From Sorghum bicolor (Eukaryota; Streptophyta; Magnoliopsida; Poales; Poaceae), in contig NC_012871.2 in NCBI RefSeq assembly GCF_000003195.3, forward strand, positions 53,931,802 to 53,995,801: a DNA stretch of 64,000 nt, read 5' to 3'. The position numbers were made by a program, and so were the translations under genes. Shown one piece after another: positions 1 to 11,294 of the stretch. Under the pieces are notes generated by a model. It did no database searches. It saw only the letters and a program-made list of their open reading frames with translations, and was not told where the DNA came from. Numbering within the stretch: position 1 is the first letter of the stretch; the number at the start of each line of letters is the position of its first letter.

Positions 1-211
1 CTTCTGATATGGTGAATGTGCTGCAAATCTCCAGGAAGTGATGGAGATGAGCACTAGCATCTTCATGTGCCTTCCCACAGAACTGGTTGGATTGCACCAT
101 GTTGATAAGTCCAGGCTTGAGTTCAAAGTTGTCGTCGATCTCTGCAGCAGGTCCAGTGCGGATGTTGTCCGTAGTGGGAGCTGAGAACTCACGGATCGAT
201 TTGTTTGCCAT
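1..211 (-). CDS. Athila-like Ty3/Gypsy gag, N-terminal part (runs off window)
   Basis: Reading the minus strand from the ATG at 211-209 gives an open frame of about 70 codons to the window edge. It starts MANKSIREFSAPTT and contains DNFELKPGLINMVQ and the motif HLHHFLEIC. This is the conserved start of the gag (capsid precursor) of plant Athila-type Gypsy elements. Gag forms the particle in which the element's RNA is reverse transcribed. The frame lies just downstream, on the minus strand, of a tRNA-Asp-type primer site at 530-513, which fits the normal LTR-PBS-gag order. No stop is visible in the portion seen. Whether the rest of gag-pol is intact cannot be judged here. Family is confident; clade (Athila) is inferred from the PBS type and gag motifs. 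Confidence 0.75.
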   Translation of the reverse strand, partial: MANKSIREFSAPTTDNIRTGPAAEIDDNFELKPGLINMVQSNQFCGKAHEDASAHLHHFLEICSTFTISE

Positions 212-512
212 AACTTCGAACTCTGAAGACAAGTTTCGGGTGAAACTTCGTTGATCTTCTTGATTGGATGAAGCTTCGTGCTGAAGTGTTGATGATCTCT
301 TCTTAAGCTTGGCTCTTGTTTTTCTGAATAATGCTTCGGGATTGTCAACAAAATTTCCTAGAAGATGTCTTCTATTCATACATTACCCTGCATAAGATAA
401 AATAGAAAAATATCAGGGTAAAACTGTATGAGAGAATTGTTAAGCTCAATCATATTAGTGATGCGAATGATGACTCAAAATTCTATATTCATTCCTGATT
501 AGTAATCAACCT
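212..512 (-). other. Untranslated leader of the Athila-like element
   Basis: This stretch lies between the primer site and the gag start of the minus-strand Athila-like element. I see no gene in it. It is A/T-rich and has no long open frame consistent with gag. Confidence 0.5.
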
Positions 513-530
513 TCCCCGGCAACGGCGCCA
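513..530 (-). other. Primer-binding site, tRNA-Asp type
   Basis: The minus strand reads TGGCGCCGTTGCCGGGGA, complementary to the 3' end of plant tRNA-Asp including the CCA tail. It marks the end of the 5' LTR and the start of minus-strand cDNA synthesis. It is separated from the LTR terminus (CA, complement of 535-536) by a few T residues. Confidence 0.85.
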
Positions 531-534
531 AAAA

Positions 535-2150
535 TGCTTGTTGGGCATTCTTAACGTCACTACCAAAAGTAGACTTAGTTTTCTAATTCTGATAACGGCG
601 CCAAAAATGCCAAACCTATCCCTCATGCCACTTAAGCCAAGTTGTCATCCCCAGCATGACATAAGAGACACGGTATTGAAATATGCAATTGCTCTTCTAA
701 ATAAATAACAAATGGGATCTGCAAGCGCACAGATTAATACCGATGTAGCATTTTAACTGGGAAGTATTCCAGGTATCGTCATTTATATTTTTACCACTGG
801 GAAGGGATTAGTAATCATCAATGTTGATTATAGAATGGAATATAAGATTGAGTATCTATCATTGCATGTATAATTGAGAACATTTATCTATCTCTTTTAT
901 ACAGGAATAAATGTCACATAAAGGATATATAAAGTATGAATGGTGACAAAGATAATAAATCTGATCAGCATAACTTAACCACATATAAATATGATAAGCA
1001 CCTCAATTAGATATTCTAGCAAGTCATTAGCATGGAATTAGGACGGACTACAAGAATATTTCCTAAGTTATTCTTAACTATACAGTCTAGCATATCATAG
1101 TTAGTGCAATTATACTTAGCAATCATTGTGAGACAGGACTACGCCCATGCATAGTGATATTATCAAGGAATATGAGAAACATCGCAATCACTCCCCTGTA
1201 ATAATGTTGCTCTGCCAGCCCAATACACGAGAAGAGGACTATATAAGAATCAATGGAGCTATCACTACCACAAACTACCCCGCGATCTGGTATATAGGGT
1301 ACAATCGCAGATAAATACGGTATAAGCACCACGCCTACACAATATCTATCATTTACCCATGGATCTGATGGATAAACGCTATACGATCCTAAACATGTAT
1401 ATAATTCCAATCTAACTAAGCTAAGTATATAACTATGATAAACTAAGAACAATATAATTGCGAATATAAACAAGTAGAGCAAAGTCATAATCAATATATT
1501 GAAGTAGAACAAAGTCATATTCATAATATTGAAGAACAAAGATGAACAATTGAAGAACAATTGAGAATTACCAAGAATCCTCTTGACAGATCCGGAAACT
1601 AATCGAAGATTGACTCCTTCTAGTTCTAATCCAATGTAGCTATGCTAATCTAGATATCTAATTGATGTGGTGGCTCTAGGGCTTGATCAGAGGCTTCTTC
1701 TCCCTGATGAATAATGAATTAGGGTTGAGAGGTCCTCTCCTCCAGGGGCCAGGGGGTCTGGTTATACAGTCCTTCCAAGTGAATATGGGCTGTCGGATCA
1801 AACCGACATTGATTGAACGGTTATCCTTGATGCTTTAGGTCGGTGGAGCGTGATCCCCGAAGAGGACTCTGATTGGGCACCAAAGGGGGGCGGGCGCCCT
1901 GGTCTCTAGGGCAGGCGCCCTGGGCCAGGCCCCGTTCTGCCTCCGTTTCGTTCCCGTGGCTTCTGGAGTCTTCTAGATGATAGAAAATTGCGCGGCACGT
2001 TAATATCTCTATGTAAACCTGACGTGTGGGCCTTTCTTCCATAATTCCTGATAACCCCCTGCAGAAATAGACAAACACCAAAACTCGTGGAATTCTGTCA
2101 GATAAAACCCTAAGTCTGGATGTTGGTTGCATTTGGATCCTTTTCTTTGT
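535..2150 (-). repeat. 5' LTR of the Athila-like element (outer boundary approximate)
   Basis: The LTR ends next to the PBS at 535. The outer boundary is not resolved; it lies near 2130-2165, where Copia sequence begins. Its inner 650 bases (594-1246) recur as an inverted copy at 5466-6113. A second PBS-like block (AACGGCGCCAAAAATGC on plus, 594-610) lies inside the LTR and repeats the true PBS junction at 521-537. Open frames at 1123-1560 and 1821-2132 on minus fall inside the LTR and show no recognisable product. Confidence 0.6.
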
Positions 2151-2167
2151 TTATTAGATAATTAAAT

Positions 2168-4289
2168 TTGATACTTAAGGATCGTCAAGAGATATCTCCT
2201 CTGGCTGTGTATATATTTCTAGGGACGTTGTGTTTGATGAATTTTTTTTCTTTTTTAGAATTGTATTCTAAAGCTGGAGCATGTTTATGTTCTAAAATAA
2301 CTCTCCTTCATCCAACTTTACTAAATCTTGGGGCTACATCAGTAGTAGATCAATTAACTAATATTCCTCAAAATTATCCTACTAATGATGTTATTTTGCA
2401 TGAAGAAAATCCAATACAAAATGTAGGAGAAAATTGTGGAAACAATGCTAAAAACTAGGTCCCAACTACAGGAGCAGGTCCTCGAGAGAATTCACACAAC
2501 CATACCGTGCTTGAAGGTGGTACAAAGTATGCACATATGCATACCGCGCCAGAAATAGGATCCCAGAAAATTACACCACCAGAACACATGGATTCAAGAA
2601 AATTGTTGCAAGCGCTAGATCTCAAGAAGAGCATGCATTTGGATCCACTGTGACACCACTTCAAGTTGGACCAAGGACCCATCTCAAAAGTGGCATTCGT
2701 AAGGAAAAGGTATATACCGATGGTATGTTAGATATGGTTTTCTAACCTCTACTGGTGAGCCTTGCGGTGTTGATGAAGCACTAGGAAATGAAAAATGGAA
2801 AGAAGCGATGGATGTAGAATATACTGCTCTTATGAAAAATAAGACATGGCATTTAGTACCACCACAAAAGGGGTTAAATGTCATTGGATGCAAATGGGTC
2901 TACAAAATCAAAAGAAAAGCTAACGGTAGTATAGACACGTATAAAGCTCGTCTAGTAGCAATAGGCTTCCAGCAAAGGTATGGAATAGATTATGAAAACA
3001 CCTTTAGTCGGTTGTTAAATTTGCCACTATACATGTCATTCTATCTATTGTTGTGTCTTGAGGATGGAGCCTTCGACAACTTGATGTGCAGAATGCATTT
3101 CTTCATGGGTTCTTACAAGAAGAAGTGTACATGCAACAATCTCCAAGTTTTAAAGACCCCAACAAACCAAAATATTTCTACAAATTAGATAAGGCCCTAT
3201 ATGGGTTAAAATAGGCACCAAGAGCTTGATATTCCCGATTAAGTGCTAAGTTAATTTTATTTGATTTTCAAGCATCTAAAGCAGATACTTCTCTTTTCTT
3301 CTACAACAAGGGGACCTGACTATATTTGTGCTAGTGTATGCTGATGATATTAAGTTGCAAGTTCTAAAGAAAAAGGAACTGTGGCACTTCTCAAAGATCT
3401 TCAACAAGAATTTGCACTGAAGGATCCTAGAGATCTCCATTATTTTCTTGGCATAAAGTGATAAAGGTACGTGATGGAATTGTGCTGACACAAGATAAAT
3501 ATGCGTCGGATTTACTAAAAGGGGTTGGTATGTCTAATTGTAAGCCTGTTGCAACACCTTTGAGCACCAATGAAAAATTGTCTTTATATCAGGGATCTCT
3601 GTTGGGTACCAATGATGCTACTCATTAAAGAAGTATATAGGTGCTTTGCAATATTTGACTCTTACTAGGCCTGACATTGCATACTCAGTGAATAAAGTTT
3701 GTCAGTTCCTACATGCTCCTACAACTGTTCATCTAGTGGTAGTCAAACGGATCTTAAGGTATCTAAAGCAATGTACTAAGTTGGGTTTGAAGATATACAA
3801 ATCAACATCCACATTGGTCAGTGCCTTCTCAGATGCAGATTGGGTGCATGGATGACAGGAGATCTACTGGTAGATTTGCAGTGTTTCTAGGCTCAAATCT
3901 TATATCATGGAGTGCAAGAAAATAAGGTACTGTGCATGCTCTAGTACTGAGTCAGAATACAAGGCTCTAGCTGATGCTACATCAGAGGTAATGTGGATAT
4001 AGACTCTTCTCAAAAAATTACATATAATTAGTCCAATGGCTGCTAAGTTATGGTGCGACAATCTTGGTGCAAAATATTTAACAACCAATCTAGTATTTCA
4101 TGCTAGAACTAAGCATATAGAAGTTCACTATCATTTTGTTAGAGAACGAGTATCTCAAAAGTTACTAGAAATATATTTTGTTTCCTCAGGTGATCAAGTA
4201 GCAGATGGATTTACAAAACCACTATCAGTTCGACTCCTGGAGAATTTTAAGTACAATCTTAACCTAGTGGTGGTTATGATTGAGGGGGC
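2168..4289 (+). pseudogene. Decayed Ty1/Copia pol remnant (linker, RT, RNase H)
   Basis: Successive plus-strand blocks match the C-terminal half of a Copia polyprotein. The integrase-RT linker is at about 2168-2800. The RT start is at 2808-3188 (KNKTWHLVPPQKG, CKWVYKIKRKANG, KARLVAIGF). RT then continues in shifted frames through about 3650. The region 3646-3855 carries [12 protein letters not shown] and FSDADWVHG, and the RNase H C-terminus is at 4036-4299 ([17 protein letters not shown]). Several stops and frameshifts separate the blocks, so this cannot make a polyprotein. Gag, protease and integrase core are missing. The left end is cut where the Athila LTR begins. The right end leads into a purine-rich tract (TGAGGGGGC) and an LTR. 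Confidence 0.85.
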
Positions 4290-5035
4290 TGTTAGATGAT
4301 GTGCCTACACATGTAACATGTATGTATGTGTAAAGCAAGAAAGTTACGCAATCACAGGATATAGATATAGTCAAGAGAGAGATATGGCCAAAATATGGTC
4401 AAGAGAGATTACAAGATCATACTTACTGTAATTAGAATATTATGGATGAGTGCATGTGTAACAACCATATTTGTAACTTCTATATGTAAGCTATGGACGG
4501 GGCTATTCCATTTAACCAATACAATTAACAGGCATGCGCTCATAACCCAAGATAGGGTACAACGTTTCTATGTAAGAACTGATAGGTTAACGAGATAGCC
4601 TTTGATAGCCTTCTTGGTTCTCGGTTGTGTGTTTATATACTGAAAGGAAAAGCTCCCTTCGTCGCTGTACATAGAGATAGCTTACAATGAAGACTTGACT
4701 TAATCTACAAGGTCTCTAGCCTATGCATGTATGTATTGAAGACTTGACTTAATCTACAAGCTCTCCTAGCCTATGCATATATGCATGATCAACAATGGTT
4801 GATGGCGCCCATTCAACACTCCTGAATATGGCTAGTCAAGAGAGATATAGGCCCAAAATATGGTCAAGAGAGATTACGGGATCACAGTTATTGTAATTAG
4901 AATATTATGGATGGATGCATGTGGAACAACTATATTTGTAACTTCTATATGTAAGCCACGGACGAGGCTATTCCATTCAACCAATACAATTAACACACAT
5001 GCGCTCAACCCAAGATAGGGTACAACGTTTCTCCT
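4290..5035 (+). repeat. Copia 3' LTR with an internal direct duplication (end approximate)
   Basis: The LTR starts TGTTAGATGATG directly after a polypurine tract. Two direct copies of about 200 bases lie at roughly 4375-4570 and 4838-5033; both end AAGATAGGGTACAACGTTTC. They are separated by sequence with a smaller tandem repeat (GAAGACTTGACTTAATCTAC at about 4691 and 4748). Either one LTR carries an internal duplication or a second partial LTR abuts the first. The true terminus is not identified. Confidence 0.6.
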
Positions 5036-5365
5036 ATGCGCCTCTGATAATTTTTTCAATGAAACTCCATTGAGACTGGCCTTAAGTGATATCAAATCAT
5101 CATCGCGTCACGCCATGGCCTTCTCCATCTTGATTGTTTTAACTTGCTCTTGGCCTAGACGTTACATCATCATTTTTGTTGTTTTTTTGTCAGCACAGTC
5201 ACTACTGGAAACGAGAATATTTCCTAATGGTGTGGTTGCCGACAAGAAAATCGATTGGCTATGTGGCTGGGCTCCTTAATAAACACTACTAGGCCGGACC
5301 AATCTATGTAAAGAAATTAACTTGAATTACTAAAAATTAAATTACTTGGCAGTGGAAATTGGTGC
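5036..5365. other. Inter-element spacer before the assembly gap
   Basis: No gene is recognised. It contains a CACTACTGGAAA string near 5203 that resembles a CACTA transposon end but has no partner. At 5310-5362 lies one arm of a roughly 50-base inverted repeat whose other arm is at 6135-6190, on the far side of the gap. Confidence 0.4.
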
Positions 5366-5465
5366 NNNNNNNNNNNNNNNNNNNNNNNNNNNNNNNNNNN
5401 NNNNNNNNNNNNNNNNNNNNNNNNNNNNNNNNNNNNNNNNNNNNNNNNNNNNNNNNNNNNNNNNN
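5366..5465. other. Assembly gap (100 N)
   Basis: Exactly 100 undetermined bases, the usual placeholder for a gap of unknown size. Flanking sequences are inverted relative to each other and to the LTR at the left, so order and orientation here are uncertain. Confidence 0.99.
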
Positions 5466-6155
5466 CTTATATAGTCCCCCTCTCGTGTATGGGGCTGGCA
5501 GAGCAACATTATTACAGGGGAGTGATTGCTATGTTTCTCATTTACCTTGCTAATATCACTATGCATGGGCATAGTCTTGTCTCACAATGATTGCTAAGTA
5601 TGCTTGCACTAACTATGATATCCTGGACTATATAGTTGAGAATAACTTAGGGAATATTCTTGTAGTTCGTTCTAATACCATGCTAATGACTTTCTAGAGT
5701 ATCTAATTGAGGTGCTTATCATATTTATCATGTGGCTAGATCAGATTAATTATCCTTGTCACTATTCATTATTTCATATATCTTTTATGTGACACTTATC
5801 CCTGTATGATGAGTTAGATATAATGTTCTCAATTATACATGCAATGATAGATGCTCAATCTCATATTCTATTCTGTAATCAATAGTGATGATTGCTAATC
5901 CCTTCCCAGTGGTAAAAATATAAATAACGATACCTGGAATACTTCTCGGTTAAAATGCTGCATCAGTATTAATCTGTGCGCTTGCAGATCCCATTCATTA
6001 TTTATTTAGAAGAGCAATTGCATATTTCAATACCGCGTCTCTTATATCATGCTGGGGATGACAACTTGGCTTAAGTGGTGTGAGGGATAGGTCTGGCATT
6101 TTTGGCACCATTACTAGATTTAGAGAACTTAGTCCAATTTCCACTGCCAAGTAAT
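5466..6155 (+). repeat. Inverted, truncated copy of the Athila-like LTR
   Basis: The reverse complement of this block aligns closely over its length with 594-1246, the PBS-proximal part of the minus-strand LTR. It ends in a PBS-like string TTTTTGGCACCATTAC. It is cut by the gap on its left. It could belong to a second element in the opposite orientation, or be a mis-scaffolded copy of the first. Confidence 0.75.
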
Positions 6156-6367
6156 TTATTTTTTAGTAATTCAAGTTAACTTCTTTGAATTTTGTCTGCA
6201 TTAAGGAAACAAATCATCTTCACTACTTATCGATACTACTCACAAAGCAACGGAAAAATTAAACAGAAAAATAGTAAGGAAAAACTTCAAGACAGAAGGA
6301 GGGCCCTTTCTTGAGCCAAGATTTAACATTGCATACTATATAAAAAAGAAGAAGACAACAATGAAGA
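6156..6367. other. Downstream flank / probable 3' UTR of the receptor kinase gene
   Basis: Non-coding sequence immediately 3' of the minus-strand kinase stop codon. Nothing else is recognisable, apart from the end of the inverted-repeat arm at 6135-6190. Confidence 0.4.
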
Positions 6368-9300
6368 TTATCGTCCCTCCACACTCGTGAGAGTAAGAAA
6401 ATTCATAGAGTTATCAGTTCTATCTCTTGTTAGCTCCGTATCACTACTCCCATGTCCATAATGCCCAGGGTTATTAGGTGGTGGCAATGTAGTGCTTCCA
6501 TTCTCCAAGGCCAACACAACAGATGACATAAGTGGTCTATCATCAGGATTTTCTTGGGCACACAAGAGTGCCATATGACTACAAAGTAACACTTCATCCA
6601 ACGAACAAGTATCTATAATACAAGGGTCTGCCAAATCTTTTCCCTTCCATTCTTTCCACATATTCCATGCCTAAAACAACCAAAACAATTATTTTGGATT
6701 GTGGTAATTATAATGGTTTTAATTGAGACTACAGACTACACTGGCTTAATTTAGAACTTTACAAAAGTCATATACTCACATAGATCATAAGGTTGGGAAA
6801 GTTCTTGATTTTGTTAAAAGTGCTTCTCCTTATACCAGTTACAAGCTCCAAGATCAAGACGCCAAAGCTATAGACATCAGACTTGATAGAGAAGACTCCT
6901 TCCATTGCATACTCAGGAGCCATGTAGCCACTATTTTGACCATTCACATCTATAAGTTATTGCAAACACGTTGAATCTAATCACATTAATTCTGAGCAAT
7001 TAATTGAAGTGTATACTTACTATGTTCCCACGACTCGTCGCGTATTTGCATTTTTCTGGTTGTCACTAAAGATCCTTGCCATACCAAAGTCTGCTATCTT
7101 GGGTCTCATCTCTGCGTCGAGCAAAACATTGGCAGCTTTGAGATCTCTATGAACTATGGTCAATCTTGAATCTTGGTGCAAGTAAAGAAGTCCCCTTGCA
7201 ACCCCTTTGATTATATTAAACCGTGTTGGCCAATCTAGCAACACTTTTCTTGAATTATCTGTTTACACATTTAAAAAAAGCATTGCATGTAAGATGTTTG
7301 TTGTGAGAATGATAAAAAGATTCAAGTTATAGTGTGTATTATTAAATCGTACCAAAAAGGATAGCATCTAAGCTTCTATTAGGCAAATATTCATATATCA
7401 GGATTTTTTCACCACCCTCCACGCTGCAACCAAGCAGCCGAACCAAATTTCTATGTTGCAATTTGGCAATTAGAATAGCTTCATTCCTGAATTCCACGGT
7501 TCCTTGTTCTGAATCTTTACTTAGCCTTTTGATAGCAACTTCCTGACCACCAATCAAGGCCTTTGCAAAATGTAATAAAAAAATGGTCTGTCATATGGAC
7601 AATTTAATCTAATAAGGTAAGTCGAACTGATATGAGAAATCTACTACTATTAAGAGCCTATTCGCTTATCTGAAAACTCATGCAGTCCTCACAACCAAAA
7701 TTCTCAATTTCTCTTAGTAATGTGAGCTTCTCCTACTCCCTCCGTCCCTAAATACTGCTATTTCTAGGAGAAAATTTTGTCCACAAATACTGCTATTTCT
7801 ACTAGCATACTCAGTCCACCAGCCCATTTAATTATCCTCGGAACTTGCGTGGTTCACCAACTCATTTAATTTTTTCTAGGAAGTAGTACTTTGGCGTATG
7901 GTAATTGGTTGAGTCTATTCAGTTGACATTAAATGCAGCTCGTTGGAACCAGAGAATCATGGTTTAACGTGCATGATTAAATGGTGTAACCTAAATTAAT
8001 TAAGGGTAGAATGGTCTTTTGTTTGTCACACTAATCTGTCTGAAATTTGCTAGAAATAGCAGTATTTGGGGACGGAGGGAGTAGTATTTTAGCATTCAAA
8101 ATTTAGTACAAACTTTTTCCTAGTAAATATCTCCTAGTGAGGATTCACTAGGGCTATGACTAGTGGTAGTGTTTTATTAGTAATTAAAAATACTAGAAGA
8201 ACTCTACCAATTTGGCAGTGACTATCCGCTAATTTACTGCGACAAAAAAATACTGTTGAATGATTGACAGATTGAACACATAAGTTCAAACTAATAGGCT
8301 CTAAATAGGGCCAAATAAATACCTTGTACACTTTCCCAAAGCCTCCTTGTCCAATCTTATACGCCTCTGAGAAATTGTGAGTCGCAGCCTCAATATCCTC
8401 AAATTTGACGAAGGGAAGTTCGAAATCTTGTGCTGAGCTTCCTTCAGCGAGGTCATCAGAGATACTCGTACCACCATGACTTATCTTATTGTTATCCTCA
8501 TTATTCCCCCTCATACGTCCTACACCAAAGTTTCAGTAACCAATTCTCATCTGACGAGTACCGTGTACGTAGAATTATAGATGTCTACCTTTGAATTTAA
8601 ACCAGGCAAGGAAAATGACTGTGATTATGAGAATGCTACTTGTCAAAACCGTAGGCAGAGCAATCCTCAGTGCATTATTGCTCTTTCGTCTGTCGACACC
8701 TATGCAAAGCCAGTATACAAAACAAACCTTAGAAGAAGTCTCATGCACACATCATGTGGCACAAAAGTCAACTCAATGGCAACTGGTGGAGAAGATAAAA
8801 TAAGGCTTTGTTTAGTTCTAAATTTTTTGACAAAATGAACACCGTAACACTTTCGTTTTAGATTTAAAAAATTCGTCTTGCAAATTACAGACATCCAAGT
8901 TTAATGTTGCATGTATGTACCGTAAGATTTGATGTGACGAAGAATTAAAAAAATTTTTTGGCTTAATGGTTACCTGCATCCAAGTTTGAGAGCCGGATGT
9001 ACAGCGTGTCGGCGGCGACCACGTTCCCTACCTGCTTCTCCGTGTCGATGAGGTCGCCGGCCCACACCAAGCACCTCGTCACGTCGCCCGTCTTCTTGGT
9101 GGTGCTCAGGTTGGCATAAGCGTAGGCCACACAGGAGCAGTTGCCGGTGCACGCCGCCCGGCACTCGTCCAAGGTTCGGTTGGCGACGAGCACGAACCTG
9201 TCCGGCGATTTCATCCCCGGCAAGGCCAAGAATCCGTCGCCGTCGGCGCACCGCAGCGGCTCCTGTCGCCGGCAACCCTGCGAGAAGACGCCGCGGGTCC

Positions 9301-10303
9301 ACTCCTTGGAGTCGGCAGGCTCGAAGCCGTCGAGGCACCTGCACGTCGGCGCGGCCATGGTGTTGTCGCAGTAGCCGTAGCGCCCGCAGTGGCCGTAGCG
9401 GTTGCACTCCCAGGTCGGCCAGGAGCCGAGGACCGTCCACGCCGACGAGCTGGCGCTCCAGCTCTGGAGCTGGTACTGGCCGGCGGCCGTGACGACGAAC
9501 CTGGTGCGCGCAGCGCCGTCGGAGAGGGTGTAGGTGAGGTAGATCTCCTCGTCGGTGCTGACGACGGCCTGGTAGACGAAGACGCTGGCGTTGGCCTGGT
9601 ACTTGCTGGCGACGGAGTAGCCCGTCCATGGCCCGTCGCGCATCAGCGGGCGCGTCCCGTTCCAGAGGAAGATCTGCAGCGCCGTGTCCGGGTCCACGGC
9701 GTAGGCGAAGCTCCCCGGCGAAGGGTCGTCGGGGGTCCTCCACGACACCAGGCGGCGCTCGTCGCCGGCGCGCGTGCCGTAGTTGACCCGGAGCTTCATG
9801 CCGGGGAGGAACGAGTCGGCCGGGTGCTCGAAGCTCTGCCACAAGGTGCTGCCGTTCGGGTGCCGGACCACGAGGTTCCCGGTGTCGAGGAGAACCGCGG
9901 TGGGGGACGGGGAGGAGGAGGTGGTGGGGACGACGACGCCGGTGACGTTGGTCGTCCAGAGGACACGGCCGCTGCCGTCGGACACGACGAGGTTGGCCGT
10001 GTTGGTTAGGGACAGCGTAGGTGCGGTGGTGTTGGTGGCCGGGGCGTCTCTGTTGGCCACCCACACCACGGTGCGCGTTGGGACGTCGTCGGCGTACCAT
10101 ATGCCGAGGTACAGCTTGTTGTTGTTGTTGGCCGGAGTGGAGTCGGTGGTGGGGGAGAAGAAGCCCAGGGCGAAGCCGCCGCCGCCGGATACTATGGTGG
10201 TGCCGGCGGTGAGAGGCTTGTCGAGGACCAGGCGGTCGTCGGGTGCGCATGGCGGCGGCAGCAGCAGGAGGAGGAGCAGCAAGACTGCAGCTGACCGATC
10301 CAT
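6368..10303 (-). CDS. G-type lectin S-receptor-like serine/threonine kinase (7 exons)
   Basis: Exons on minus: 10303-8974, 8699-8589, 8519-8323, 7560-7353, 7258-7021, 6930-6780 and 6670-6368. All six introns are GT-AG and all phases agree, giving 2538 coding bases and 845 residues, the usual size of this family. Domains in order: signal peptide (about 1-21), B-lectin ([10 protein letters not shown]), S-locus glycoprotein region, EGF-like ([11 protein letters not shown]), PAN ([19 protein letters not shown]), membrane span about 456-477 in its own exon, and kinase. Kinase residues: glycine loop [11 protein letters not shown] (536-546), Lys557 in [14 protein letters not shown] with Asp654, DFG 672-674 and APE 699-701, so it should be an active RD kinase. 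Such proteins sit in the plasma membrane and act in defence or self-recognition signalling; the ligand is unknown. Introns hold MITEs but no coding lesion is seen. Confidence 0.93.
7736..8081. mobile_element. Stowaway-like MITE in kinase intron 3
   Basis: Terminal inverted repeats CTCCCTCCGTCCC and its complement bound a 346-base A/T-rich segment flanked by TA on both sides, the target duplication of Stowaway/Tc1-mariner MITEs. It lies wholly inside the intron between the glycine-loop exon and the VAIK exon and does not touch splice sites. Confidence 0.85.
8804..8962. mobile_element. Truncated GGCCTTGTTTAG-type MITE in kinase intron 1
   Basis: Starts GGCTTTGTTTAGTTCTAA and contains the internal words typical of the grass MITE family seen again at 10795, 11051 and 12200. 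The right terminus is degraded just before the exon 1 donor. Confidence 0.55.
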
Positions 10304-10427
10304 TCGACACTAAAGATACGGTGGGCCGGCTTTTTTCCGTTCCTGAGAAGAATGAGCTGATTAGGATTAGGATATAGGAATGTTTGTGTACAAGTATAAG
10401 CAACAACAATGTCAAAGCAGTTATCTA
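10304..10427 (-). promoter_or_regulatory. Proximal 5' flank of the receptor kinase gene
   Basis: Sequence immediately upstream of the kinase ATG on minus. I see no convincing core promoter element. A MITE at 10428-10667 sits about 125 bases upstream of the start codon, so it may contribute promoter sequence. Confidence 0.3.
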
Positions 10428-10667
10428 CTCCCCGTTCATTATCGAACATTTTATTTTTATAAACATCTTGTTTAATCATCCATTTTATTTAAATTTTTTA
10501 TCTAAATATTATTTATTTTGTTATGACTTATTTTATTATTAAACATACTTCAATAATTGTTTATTTATTTTGTGATTTATAGAAAATTTTTAATAAGATA
10601 AACGGTCAAATACAATATTTAAATCTAAAAGTGAAAAATATCATTTTTTTTTTTTGAAACGAGGGAG
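10428..10667. mobile_element. Stowaway-like MITE upstream of the kinase gene
   Basis: Ends CTCCCCGTTC and GAAACGAGGGAG, with TA on both sides (10426-10427 and 10668-10669). The interior is A/T-rich. Confidence 0.75.
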
Positions 10668-10794
10668 TAGAAGTAACCACTACAGCGGGAATTCCCTACA
10701 GCGACGTCATGTCTTACAGAGACGATGAGACAAAGAATGCAAATTGACAACTGCTGTTGCATAATGCAGTGAAAATGGGAGGGCTACGAAATGA

Positions 10795-11029
10795 GGCCTT
10801 GTTTAGTTCACCCACAACAAAAGATTTTTAAGATTTCCATCGCATTGAATCTTATAGCATATATATAGAGCATTAAATATAAATAAAAATAAAAACTAAT
10901 TGCATAGTTTGTCCGTAAATCGCGAGACGGATCTTTTAAGCCTAGTTACTCTATGATTAAACAATGTTTGTTAAATAAAAACAAAAGTGCTATAGTATCA
11001 AAATCTAAAAAAATGATCTAAACAAGGCC
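10795..11029. mobile_element. GGCCTTGTTTAG-type MITE
   Basis: Bounded by GGCCTTGTTTAG and CTAAACAAGGCC, with TGA on both sides as a 3-base target duplication. The 3-base duplication suggests a PIF/Harbinger (Tourist-like) origin; superfamily is inferred. Confidence 0.8.
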
Positions 11030-11050
11030 TGAATATGATGCAGTTACTAG

Positions 11051-11294
11051 GGCCTTGTTTAGTTTCGATTTTTTTTTAATTTTGATACTGTAGTATTTTT
11101 ATTTGTATTTGATAATTATTATTCAACTATATACTAAGTAGGCTCAAAAGATTTATCTTATAAATTACAGATAAACTGTGCAATTAGTTTTTGTTTTCAT
11201 GTATATTTAATGCTTCATACATATGTGCCGTACGATTCAATGTGATAGAGAATTTTGAAATTTTTTTGGATTTAGGGGTGATCTAAACAAGGCC
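11051..11294. mobile_element. GGCCTTGTTTAG-type MITE, second copy
   Basis: Same termini as the copy at 10795-11029, flanked by TAG on both sides. Interior is related but diverged; both have the CTAAACAAGGCC right end. Confidence 0.8.

Noticed and set aside
1123..1560. 145-codon minus frame in the Athila-like LTR
   Set aside because: Hydrophobic translation of A/T-rich LTR sequence; interrupted in the inverted copy.
5203..5214. CACTACTGGAAA as a CACTA transposon end; also CACTACAGCGGG near 10679
   Set aside because: Single ends without a matching inverted partner, 3-base target duplication or transposase; too short to support.
9389..10313. Long plus-strand open frames opposite kinase exon 1
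   Set aside because: They are antisense to a GC-rich coding exon with clear domains; their composition is a by-product of codon bias and they show no domain of their own.
8970..10415. 481-codon minus frame overlapping kinase exon 1
   Set aside because: Same strand, different frame; Arg/Pro/His-rich low-complexity product typical of an out-of-frame reading of a GC-rich gene.
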